Part shown: piece after piece, positions 1 to 7,167 of the stretch
Numbering within the stretch: position 1 is the first letter of the stretch
Layout of the letters: every line of letters begins with the position of its first letter
From: CAYMND01 sp964465065
GTDB taxonomy: Bacteria > Acidobacteriota > Aminicenantia > UBA2199
NCBI GenBank assembly: GCA_964465065.1
Contig: CAYXHZ010000009.1
Span: forward strand, 21,894-85,893
Reading direction: 5' to 3'
Length of the DNA stretch: 64,000 bases
The notes under the pieces: generated by a model
The model's database searches: none
What the model saw: only the letters and a program-made list of their open reading frames with translations
Told to the model about the DNA's origin: nothing
Program-made: the position numbers and the translations under genes

Positions 1-2436
1 GATGCCTTCTTCGTCGGCCTCGAGCAATTCCTCGGGCAGGGCCGGCATCTCGGCACGGCTGCGGCGGTAGATGACCCGGACCTCGTCGGCGCCGAGCCGT
101 TTGGCGGTACGGGCGGCATCCATGGCCGTCGAACCGCCGCCGATCACCACCACTTTCTTGCCCACCTTGACCGCTTCGCCGCCGTTGACCCGGTACAGGA
201 ACTCGATCCCGCTCATCACCCCGGTCTTGTCGGCGCCCGCCACGTCGAGACGGGTGGCCACATGGGCGCCCGTGGCCAGAAATATGGCATCGTAACCCTG
301 GTTTTTGAGCTCGTCGAGCGACTTGACCGGATGATTGAGCACGACCTCCACTCCGGCGCGTTCGATGACCCGGATTTCGGCCGCCAGCTTGTCCTTGGGC
401 AGCCGGTAATCGGGGATGCCCCATTTCATCATGCCGCCGGCGCAGCTGCTGGCTTCGAAAACCACCGGTTTGTAGCCGAGCCGGGTCAGGTAGAAGGCGC
501 AGGACAGACCGGACGGACCGGCGCCGACGATGGCCACCCGCTGCTTCTTGGGGTGCAGCGGCGGCGTGAAGCCCAGGCCGTTTTCGATGGCCCAGTCGGC
601 GAACAGACGTTTGACCTCGCGGATGGCGATGGCCTGATCATATTTGCCGCGCGAACACTTCTTCTCGCAGAAGGCCGGGCAGACCCGGGCGCAGGCGATC
701 GGGAAAGGGTTGTGTTCCATGTGCTTGCGGTACGCTTCCTCCAGCCGGCCGTCACCCATATAGGATATATAAGATGCCGCATCGACGTTGGACGGGCAGG
801 CGTTCTGGCAGGGCGCGTCGAACAGGGCCGCGCAGACGCCGACCGCACAGCGTTTGTTCTCGATGTGATCCAGGTATTCGTCCCGGAAATAGTTCATCGT
901 GGACAGAACCGGGTTGGGCGAAGACTGACCCAGACCGCACAGCGAGGTCGCGCCGACGGTTTTGCCCAGTTTTTCCAGGCGGTCCAGATCCTCCAGGGTT
1001 CCCTTGCCCTTGGTGATCCGGTCCAGAATCATGTACATCTGTTTCAGGCCGAGCCGGCAGGGCGCGCACTGGCCGCAGGATTCCTCGAGGGAGAATTCCA
1101 GGAAGAATTTGGCCATGCTGACCATGCAGGTGTCTTCGTCCAGAACGATCAGACCCCCCGAACCCATGATCGAACCGAGTGCCTTGAGCGACTCGTAATC
1201 GATGGGGCTGTTGAGGAATTTGGCCGGGATGCAGCCGCCCGACGGACCGCCGGTCTGCACGGCCTTGAAGGCCTTGTCGCCGGGGATACCGCCGCCGATG
1301 TCGTAGACCAGTTCGCCCAGGGTGATGCCCATGGGCACCTCGACCAGACCGGTGTTGCGCACGTTGCCCGACAGGGCGAAGACCTTGGTGCCCTTGCTTT
1401 TCTCGGTGCCGATGGCTGCAAACCACTCCCAGCCGTTGAGCATGATGTGGCGGATATTGCCCAGGGTCTCGACGTTGTTGATGATGCTGGGTTTCATCCA
1501 CAACCCCTTCTGGGCCGGGAACGGCGGTTTGGGCCGCGGCATGCCGCGCTTGCCCTCGATGGAGGCCATCAGAGCCGTCTCTTCGCCGCAGACGAAGGCG
1601 CCGGCGCCGACACGGATCTCGATATCGAACGAAAAATCCGATTCGAAAATATTCTTGCCCAAAAAGCCCATTTCCCGGGCCTGGCGGATGGCCACGTCAA
1701 CCCGTTCTATGGCCAGGGGGTATTCGGCACGGACGTACACGAAGCCCCTGTTGGCGCCGATGGCGTAACCGGCGATGATCATGCCTTCGATCACCGAATG
1801 CGGGTCGCCCTCGAGCAGGGCCCGGTCCATGAAGGCACCGGGATCGCCCTCGTCGGCGTTGCAGATGACGTACTTCTGGTCATCCTTGTTCTGGGCGGCG
1901 AACTTCCACTTCAGGCCGGTCGGGAAACCGGCGCCGCCGCGGCCGCGCAAACCCGACTTGACCATCTCTTCGACCACCTGGTCGGGAGTCTTGCTTTCCA
2001 GGATGGTGCCCAACGCCTCGTAACCGCGCTGGCCGATGTATTCCTCGATGCTCTCGGGGTCGATGACTCCGCAGTTGGACAAGACGATCTTCAGCTGCTT
2101 CTCGAAGAACGGCAGCTGCTTTTTCTCCTCGACGATCCGGCGCGCCTCGGGCGATTTCCACAGCTTGTCCTGCACCGGCCTTCCCTTGAGAAAATGCTCG
2201 TCGACGATGCGCTCGATATCGCCTTCGCCGAGCTTGACGTAAAACGAACCTTCCGGGTAAACCACCATTACGGGGCCCATTTCGCAGGGTCCCATGCAAC
2301 CCGTTTCCACCAGGCTGACCTCGTCGGTCAGCCCCCGGTCCGCCACCACCTCCTCGATCTTGGCCTTCAGAGCCCGGCTGTTGGAGGAAAGGCAGGCGGC
2401 ACCACCGCATATCAGAACATCTATCCGTCTGGCCAT
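1..2436 (-). CDS. NuoF-like NADH oxidoreductase fused to a GltD/NfnB-like NADPH-FAD domain (partial, runs off left edge)
   Basis: 812 codons are visible and the frame is still open at the edge. Start ATG at 2436, 13 nt after the preceding gene. Residues 1-95 form a thioredoxin-like [2Fe-2S] domain with C10, C15, C47 and C51. From about 110 to 530 it is a NuoF/HydB core: flavin/NADH motif GRGGAGFPTG near 165, NADEGDPGAFMDRA, GAGAFVCGEETALM, and the SCGQCAPCR [4Fe-4S] motif near 455. From about 535 it continues in frame into a GltD/NfnB-like part: two cysteine clusters (PCQNACPSNVD, CARVCPAFCEKKC), FAD motif GAGPSGL near 635, and an NADP-type motif GGGSTAMDAAR followed by RRSRAEMPA near 760. 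The C-terminal 2x[4Fe-4S] extension present in the second NuoF homologue (5189-7150) is absent here. Inference: it couples NADH, NADPH and probably ferredoxin, comparable to bifurcating transhydrogenases. Direction and partners are not visible. Confidence 0.9.
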   Translation of the reverse strand, partial: MARRIDVLICGGAACLSSNSRALKAKIEEVVADRGLTDEVSLVETGCMGPCEMGPVMVVYPEGSFYVKLGEGDIERIVDEHFLKGRPVQDKLWKSPEARRIVEEKKQLPFFEKQLKIVLSNCGVIDPESIEEYIGQRGYEALGTILESKTPDQVVEEMVKSGLRGRGGAGFPTGLKWKFAAQNKDDQKYVICNADEGDPGAFMDRALLEGDPHSVIEGMIIAGYAIGANRGFVYVRAEYPLAIERVDVAIRQAREMGFLGKNIFESDFSFDIEIRVGAGAFVCGEETALMASIEGKRGMPRPKPPFPAQKGLWMKPSIINNVETLGNIRHIMLNGWEWFAAIGTEKSKGTKVFALSGNVRNTGLVEVPMGITLGELVYDIGGGIPGDKAFKAVQTGGPSGGCIPAKFLNSPIDYESLKALGSIMGSGGLIVLDEDTCMVSMAKFFLEFSLEESCGQCAPCRLGLKQMYMILDRITKGKGTLEDLDRLEKLGKTVGATSLCGLGQSSPNPVLSTMNYFRDEYLDHIENKRCAVGVCAALFDAPCQNACPSNVDAASYISYMGDGRLEEAYRKHMEHNPFPIACARVCPAFCEKKCSRGKYDQAIAIREVKRLFADWAIENGLGFTPPLHPKKQRVAIVGAGPSGLSCAFYLTRLGYKPVVFEASSCAGGMMKWGIPDYRLPKDKLAAEIRVIERAGVEVVLNHPVKSLDELKNQGYDAIFLATGAHVATRLDVAGADKTGVMSGIEFLYRVNGGEAVKVGKKVVVIGGGSTAMDAARTAKRLGADEVRVIYRRSRAEMPALPEELLEADEEGI

Positions 2437-2449
2437 GATGGTTGTCCGG

Positions 2450-2809
2450 TCAGTTGGTTTCGATGATGTACTGGGAGATCGGGTTGCCGTTGACGATGTG
2501 CTCGGCGACGATCTTCTTGGCCAGTTCGGCGCTCACGTCCCCGTAGACCATTTCCGGCTTGCCCTCTTCCTGGATGGTCACCACCGGTTCGTGGGAGCTC
2601 AGGCCGCGTTCGCCCGACTGGGTGATCAGCACATCGCGCAGGGAACGGGTCTCGATTTCCTCCAGAAAGGCCTTGAGGGTTTCTCGGGCGCCGGCGGCGA
2701 TCCCGCTCGTGCCCATGCCGACGATGACCTTGATCCGGGCGTTGCCGTCACGCAGACGCATATCCATCTGGCTCTTTTCACGTATTTTCTTCAAATCTTC
2801 GAGTTTCAT
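2450..2809 (-). CDS. Cysteine-free thioredoxin-like ferredoxin-fold subunit
   Basis: 119 aa, ATG at 2809 after a GGAGGAG ribosome site. The pattern is that of the small (2Fe-2S) ferredoxin-domain proteins encoded between nuoE and nuoF homologues in hydrogenase-type operons: a GMGTSGIAAGARET segment, then QSGERGLSSHEP, then MVYGDV and HIVNGNPI. In functional relatives four cysteines sit in the first two segments. Here the whole protein contains no cysteine, so it cannot hold the usual cluster. It keeps its place between nuoE and the nuoF fusion, so it may be a structural or regulatory subunit. An alternative is that the fold never bound iron in this subfamily. Confidence 0.8.
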   Translation of the reverse strand: MKLEDLKKIREKSQMDMRLRDGNARIKVIVGMGTSGIAAGARETLKAFLEEIETRSLRDVLITQSGERGLSSHEPVVTIQEEGKPEMVYGDVSAELAKKIVAEHIVNGNPISQYIIETN

Positions 2810-2830
2810 ACTGCTCCTCCTTAGATATCT

Positions 2831-3334
2831 TCAATTGGCCTGATTGTCGCGTTTGAAGCGCCGGATCAACTCGACAGCCTTCTGCGGGTTGAGCCGTCCG
2901 TGCACCTCGTCGTCGATCAGAAACACCGGAGCCAGACCGCAGGCTCCGAAGCAACGCGCCGTCGACAATGTATAAAACTTGTCCTGGGTGGTGCTGCCTA
3001 CCTTGATTTTGAGTTCCTTGGTCAGGGCCTCGATGATGCCCTGGGCCCCCTTGACGTGGCAGGCCGTTCCCAGACAGACATTGATGATATGCTCGCCGAT
3101 GGGCTCGGTACGGAAAAAATTGTAAAAGGTCACCACTCCGTACACCTGGGAGTGGGCGACGTTCAGCTCCCTGGCCACATAGTGCTGAACCTCGGGGGGC
3201 AGATAACCGAAAATTTCCTGAGCCTTGTGCAGTACCTGGATCAAAGGCCCCGGGGTATGGCGGTTCTTCTCGATGAAGGCCTTCAGTTCACGGTAATGCT
3301 CGTTGTCAGGAATGTGGACCTCGGACTGTTCCAT
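2831..3334 (-). CDS. NuoE/HydC-like [2Fe-2S] subunit of NAD(P)H oxidoreductase
   Basis: 167 aa. Start ATG at 3334 chosen for the TAAGGAGG site just upstream; the reading frame extends further upstream without a comparable signal. Thioredoxin-like [2Fe-2S] fold with all four ligands: CLGTACHVKG and ARCFGACGLAP. A helical N-terminal part carries the family hallmark YGVVTFYNFF. Such subunits pass electrons between the FMN of a NuoF-type partner and other Fe-S centres in the cytoplasm. It lies 21 nt upstream of the cysteine-free subunit and forms an operon with it and the NuoF-GltD fusion. Confidence 0.93.
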   Translation of the reverse strand: MEQSEVHIPDNEHYRELKAFIEKNRHTPGPLIQVLHKAQEIFGYLPPEVQHYVARELNVAHSQVYGVVTFYNFFRTEPIGEHIINVCLGTACHVKGAQGIIEALTKELKIKVGSTTQDKFYTLSTARCFGACGLAPVFLIDDEVHGRLNPQKAVELIRRFKRDNQAN

Positions 3335-3432
3335 TATGTCCTCCTTATACAAGTATGTTTTGATGGAGCCGGGATTCGCCCCGGACCCTTGGATGATCGG
3401 CAAACGCTGGCATCTTCCCTCAAGTCGGGTTC

Positions 3433-3786
3433 TCAGGTCGATGACGATTCGAGCTCGGCGTAAATCCTGCCCGTGGTCACGAACGGGTTGTCCGGGGAAC
3501 TGACCAGCGAAATCCCTTCGTTTTTCGCCCGTTCGATCAGGGCGTCGTCGGGTTTGACTCCGTTGGGGAAAACGATGGCCAGCACTCCCTTGAGTTGCGC
3601 CACCGCGATGACGTTCAGGTGCCGTTGCACCGTCACCCAGACCCCGTTCTCCGGACAGTTGGCGATCACATCGGAGAGCAGGTCGGATGTGTAACCGCCT
3701 TTTATCGGTTCCAAAGCGCCGACTGTCAACAATTTGTAACCCAGGTTTTGACAAATAGCTTCTATGTTTCTCATCATGTCGACCAT
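3433..3786 (-). CDS. DRTGG-domain protein
   Basis: 117 aa, first gene of the leftward redox operon. The run TSDLLSDVIANCPENGVWVT, then QRHLNVIAVAQLKGVLAIVF, and the late PDNPFVTTGRIY pattern match the DRTGG domain, a small domain of unknown function often found beside nuoE/nuoF/hydA-type genes. No catalytic residues are evident. ATG codons at 3786, 3777 and 3774 are all possible starts and none has a strong ribosome site, so the first residues are uncertain. About 100 nt separate it from nuoE. Confidence 0.75.
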   Translation of the reverse strand: MVDMMRNIEAICQNLGYKLLTVGALEPIKGGYTSDLLSDVIANCPENGVWVTVQRHLNVIAVAQLKGVLAIVFPNGVKPDDALIERAKNEGISLVSSPDNPFVTTGRIYAELESSST

Positions 3787-3989
3787 AAATCAGTAAGAAT
3801 GCAAGAAAATAGACGATATAATACGGTCTGACAAAAGTCAAGGGTAAAAAATGGCTTTTTTTCGCCTGATATCGGGCATCTCGGTCAACTCCATTTTATT
3901 TGTCAAGTTTTTAACCAATTGATTTTTCCATGATTCTACGGCCGTCTCGCTGAAGATATTCAAATTGTCAAATTTATAACTTCTTTTGT

Positions 3990-4018
3990 TTGACACACCC
4001 GACAAACAATGCTAGTAT
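3990..4018 (+). promoter_or_regulatory. Promoter of rex-hydCBA
   Basis: -35 TTGACA at 3990-3995, 17 bp spacer, -10 TAGTAT at 4013-4018. The predicted transcription start (about 4025) falls inside the first Rex-like operator, so Rex binding should block initiation. Confidence 0.75.
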
Positions 4019-4020
4019 TC

Positions 4021-4056
4021 CTGTGAAATTTTTCACTTTGTGAATCTAAACACAAT
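4021..4056 (+). promoter_or_regulatory. Two adjacent Rex-like operators
   Basis: Box 1 (4021-4037) has the perfect core GTGAA-ATTT-TTCAC, the centre of the Rex consensus TTGTGAA-N4-TTCACAA. Box 2 (4038-4055) reads TTGTGAA-TCTA-AACACAA, matching all but two inner positions. Both lie between the -10 element and the rex start. Known role: Rex binds such sites when NADH is low relative to NAD+ and releases them when NADH rises. Inference: autoregulation of rex and NADH-dependent induction of the hydrogenase operon. Confidence 0.8.
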
Positions 4057-4065
4057 GGTGGCTTG

Positions 4066-4692
4066 ATGAAAAACCATGTTCCGAACAAGACGATCGAAAG
4101 GATCATCCAGTACCGGCGCAGCCTCGAACAATTGCAGCGAGAGGGGCACAGCCACGTTTTCTCCCACGAGCTGGCCGAGCAGCATCACGGCTCGCCGGCC
4201 CAGGTCCGACGCGATCTGATGCTGATCGGCTACAGCGGCAGCACCAGCAAGGGCTACGACATCGCCAACCTGATCCGCACCATCACCAAGACACTCAACG
4301 ATCAGGAGGGCCTGCGGGCGGTTCTGATCGGAGTCGGCTACCTGGGTCGGGCCATCCTCAACTATTTCAACGCCGGCCGGGCCAAGGTCAAAATCGCCGC
4401 CGCCATCGACACCGACCCCCAGAAACAGGGCCGGGTGATCAGCGGCTGCCCGATCGGCTCACCGGAACAACTCGATTTGATTCTGGCCAAACAGGCCATA
4501 TCCACCGCCATTCTGACCGTACCGGCCACTGTCGCCCAGGGTACGGCCGAACAGCTCATCCGCGGCGGTGTACGGGGCATCGTCAATTTTGCACCGGTCA
4601 AGCTGCGCTTGCCGCCTCACATCCACATCGAACAGGTCGACATCACCTCCCTGCTCGAGAAGACGGCATTCATGGCCCGACCAAAACAATAA
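4066..4692 (+). CDS. rex: Redox-sensing transcriptional repressor Rex
   Basis: 208 aa. Winged-helix DNA-binding domain at about residues 1-75 (QRRDL-type recognition segment QVRRDLMLIGYSG), then a Rossmann NAD(H)-binding domain with IGVGYLGRAILNY at about 90-102 and a C-terminal domain-swap helix. ATG at 4066 was preferred over the TTG three bases upstream because GGTGG lies at suitable spacing. First gene of the hydrogenase operon, 12 nt before hydC and downstream of its own operators. It should match hydrogenase production to the cell's NADH/NAD+ ratio. Confidence 0.95.
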   Translation: MKNHVPNKTIERIIQYRRSLEQLQREGHSHVFSHELAEQHHGSPAQVRRDLMLIGYSGSTSKGYDIANLIRTITKTLNDQEGLRAVLIGVGYLGRAILNYFNAGRAKVKIAAAIDTDPQKQGRVISGCPIGSPEQLDLILAKQAISTAILTVPATVAQGTAEQLIRGGVRGIVNFAPVKLRLPPHIHIEQVDITSLLEKTAFMARPKQ

Positions 4693-4704
4693 AAAGGAGA
4701 TCCC

Positions 4705-5205
4705 ATGCAAAACAAAACCGATCACAATTCCGTGATCCAAGATGTCTTGAAGCGTTACCCGGACGCCGGCCGGGATCAGCTGATTCCGATACTCCAGGAT
4801 GTTCAGGAAGCCGACGGTTATGTCTCAGAAGCCGCTGTCCGCGCCATCGGCCAGCATCTGAAGGTATCGGCCAACAAGATCTACGGAGTGGCCACTTTTT
4901 ACAACCAGTTCCGTTTTCATCCGATCGGACGGTTTCACGTCCAGGTCTGCCGCGGAACAGCCTGTCACGTTCTCGGCTCACTGGCGGTGCTCAACGCCTT
5001 GACCCAGACCCTGGCCATCCAACCCGGTCAAACCACCCGTGACGGCCTGTTCAGCCTGGAAGTGGTCGCCTGTATCGGTGCCTGCGGATTGGCTCCGGTC
5101 ATCAGCATCAACGGCGAATTCCATGCTGCCATGACCCAGGAAAAAGTGGAAAAACTGATCAAAGAATACCGTCAGAAGGGAGAAAAGCATGTGCAAAGCA
5201 ACTGA
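4705..5205 (+). CDS. hydC: HydC/NuoE-like [2Fe-2S] subunit of [FeFe] hydrogenase
   Basis: 166 aa, strong ribosome site AAAAGGAG. Contains YGVATFYNQF and the four cluster cysteines in CRGTACHVLG and CIGACGLAP. It is the small electron-transfer subunit of a trimeric NADH-dependent [FeFe] hydrogenase. Its stop overlaps the hydB start by 17 nt, which suggests translational coupling. It is a paralogue of the NuoE at 2831-3334, so the locus carries two parallel NuoE/NuoF sets. Confidence 0.93.
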   Translation: MQNKTDHNSVIQDVLKRYPDAGRDQLIPILQDVQEADGYVSEAAVRAIGQHLKVSANKIYGVATFYNQFRFHPIGRFHVQVCRGTACHVLGSLAVLNALTQTLAIQPGQTTRDGLFSLEVVACIGACGLAPVISINGEFHAAMTQEKVEKLIKEYRQKGEKHVQSN

Positions 5206-7150
5206 TTCCATTTTTGATTATATGCCCGAAAACCTCGCCCAGCGTCTCCGGACCAACATGGGCAAGGGCCAGTCCGCCAAGGACGCCGGCGAGCTCTTTT
5301 CGACCCTCAAGCGCGACAAACTGCAGCGGCCGACCTTCTTCATCGGCGCCGGAACCTGCGGCCTGGGCGCCGGAGCGCAGAAGACCATCGAAGCGCTGAA
5401 AAGCCTCCTGGCCGAACGGGCCATCGAATTCGACCTGGTCGAAGTGGGCTGCATCGGCCTCTGTTCGTCCGAGCCCCTGCTCGACGTGCAGTTACCCGGC
5501 AAGAACCGCATCAGCTTCACCAAGGTCACGGCCGACAAGGTCGAGGAACTGGTCAAGGCCCTGATCGACGAAGGGCGTTGCGATCTGCCCTCCCTGGGTC
5601 AGTTCCAGACTCCGGGCGCCACCCCCTGGCCCGGCGTCCCCCTGATCAGCGAACACCCGTTCTTCAAGCCGCAAACCCGGCTGGTACTGAAAAACTGCGG
5701 TATCATCAACCCCGGCAGCATCGACGAATACATCGCCCACGGCGGTTACCGCGCCCTGGCCAAGAGCCTGCGCAACCAGACCCCCGACGAAGTGATCGAT
5801 TCCATCCTCAAGAGCGGTTTGCGCGGCCGCGGCGGCGGCGGCTTCCCCACCGGCAAGAAGTGGCAGGTGGCCCGCGAAAGCGTCGCCGACCAGAAATACC
5901 TGATCTGCAACGCCGACGAGGGTGACCCCGGCGCCTTCATGGACCGCGCCGTCATCGAGGGCGACCCCCACCGCCTGCTCGAGGGCATGGCCCTGTCCGC
6001 CTACGCCATCGGCGCCTCCAAGGCTTATGTCTACATCCGCGCCGAGTACCCCCTGGCCATCACCCGCCTGCGCAAGGCCATCGCCGACGCCACCGCCTAC
6101 GGTTTCCTGGGTGAAAACATCCTGGACAGCGGTTTTTCGCTCAAGATCATCATCAAGATGGGCGCCGGCGCCTTCGTCTGCGGCGAAGAAACCGCCCTGA
6201 TGCACTCCATCGAAGGCAAACGCGGCATGCCGCGTCCCCGTCCCCCCTTTCCGGCCGTATCCGGTTTGTTCGGCAAACCGACCATCATCAACAATGTCGA
6301 GACCCTGGCCAACGTTTCGTCCATCATCGACAACGGCGCCGAATGGTTCGCCTCGCTGGGCACCGAAAAGAGCAAGGGATCCAAGGTGTTCGCCCTGTCC
6401 GGGAAAGTCAACAACACCGGCCTGATCGAGGTGGCCATGGGCACCACCCTGCGTCAGATCATCTTCGACATCGGCGGCGGCATCCGCAACAACGTCGGCT
6501 ACAAGGCGGTACAGATCGGCGGACCTTCCGGCGGCTGCATCCCCGAGCAGCGCCTGGACATCGAGATCGACTACGAAAGCCTCAAGACCGTCGGCGCCAT
6601 GATGGGCTCGGGCGGACTGGTGGTCATGGACCAGAACACCTGCATGGTCGACATGGCCAAGTTCTTCATGGATTTCATCCAGCGCGAAAGCTGCGGCAAA
6701 TGCATTCCCTGCCGCGAAGGCACCAAGCGCATGCTGGAGATCCTCAAATCCATCACCCGCAGCCGCAAGAACGAGACCAAGTTCGACGCCCTGGACCGCT
6801 TCAACGGCATCATCAACCTCAACCAGCTGGCCCAGGTCATCCAGGACGCCAGTCTGTGCGCCCTGGGCCAGACGGCGCCCAATCCCGTTCTGAGCACCCT
6901 GCGCTGGTTCCGTCACGAGTACGAGGCCCATATCTACGAACGGCGCTGCCCGGCCAAGGCCTGCACCGAACTGGTCAGCTACTCCATCGACGCCGAAAAG
7001 TGTATCGGTTGCACGGCTTGCGCCCGCAAATGCCCGTCCCAGGCCATCATGGGCACGGCCAAAGCTCCGCACTACATCATTCCCGACAAGTGCATCGGCT
7101 GTGGCGCCTGCCTGTCCACCTGCCGTTTCAACGCGGTTGTAACCGCCTGA
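5189..7150 (+). CDS. hydB: HydB/NuoF-like flavoprotein subunit of [FeFe] hydrogenase
   Basis: 653 aa. Order: thioredoxin-like [2Fe-2S] domain at about 45-130 (GAGTCGLGAGAQ, GCIGLCSSEP), NuoF FMN/NADH domain (GRGGGGFPTGKKW, NADEGDPGAFMDRA, CGEETALM), SCGKCIPCREG cluster motif, and a C-terminal ferredoxin-like pair CIGCTACARKCP and CIGCGACLSTC. This is the complete HydB layout known from electron-bifurcating hydrogenases. It should oxidise or reduce NADH on FMN and exchange electrons with HydA and ferredoxin. The N-terminal 45 residues precede the first domain and contain a charged helix. Confidence 0.95.
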   Translation: MCKATDSIFDYMPENLAQRLRTNMGKGQSAKDAGELFSTLKRDKLQRPTFFIGAGTCGLGAGAQKTIEALKSLLAERAIEFDLVEVGCIGLCSSEPLLDVQLPGKNRISFTKVTADKVEELVKALIDEGRCDLPSLGQFQTPGATPWPGVPLISEHPFFKPQTRLVLKNCGIINPGSIDEYIAHGGYRALAKSLRNQTPDEVIDSILKSGLRGRGGGGFPTGKKWQVARESVADQKYLICNADEGDPGAFMDRAVIEGDPHRLLEGMALSAYAIGASKAYVYIRAEYPLAITRLRKAIADATAYGFLGENILDSGFSLKIIIKMGAGAFVCGEETALMHSIEGKRGMPRPRPPFPAVSGLFGKPTIINNVETLANVSSIIDNGAEWFASLGTEKSKGSKVFALSGKVNNTGLIEVAMGTTLRQIIFDIGGGIRNNVGYKAVQIGGPSGGCIPEQRLDIEIDYESLKTVGAMMGSGGLVVMDQNTCMVDMAKFFMDFIQRESCGKCIPCREGTKRMLEILKSITRSRKNETKFDALDRFNGIINLNQLAQVIQDASLCALGQTAPNPVLSTLRWFRHEYEAHIYERRCPAKACTELVSYSIDAEKCIGCTACARKCPSQAIMGTAKAPHYIIPDKCIGCGACLSTCRFNAVVTA

Positions 7151-7167
7151 CAATTTAGGAGATCAAG

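Noticed and set aside
262..2466. A 734-codon open frame on the plus strand
   Set aside because: It lies antisense to the NuoF-GltD gene, has no domain motif and arises from high third-position GC.
2831..3841. A 336-codon frame that would extend NuoE upstream
   Set aside because: The upstream part overlaps the DRTGG gene out of frame and has no domain; the ribosome site supports the start at 3334.
3801..3910. Candidate leftward promoters (AGTCAA at 3836, TGTCAA at 3901)
   Set aside because: No -10 hexamer at acceptable spacing, so not called.
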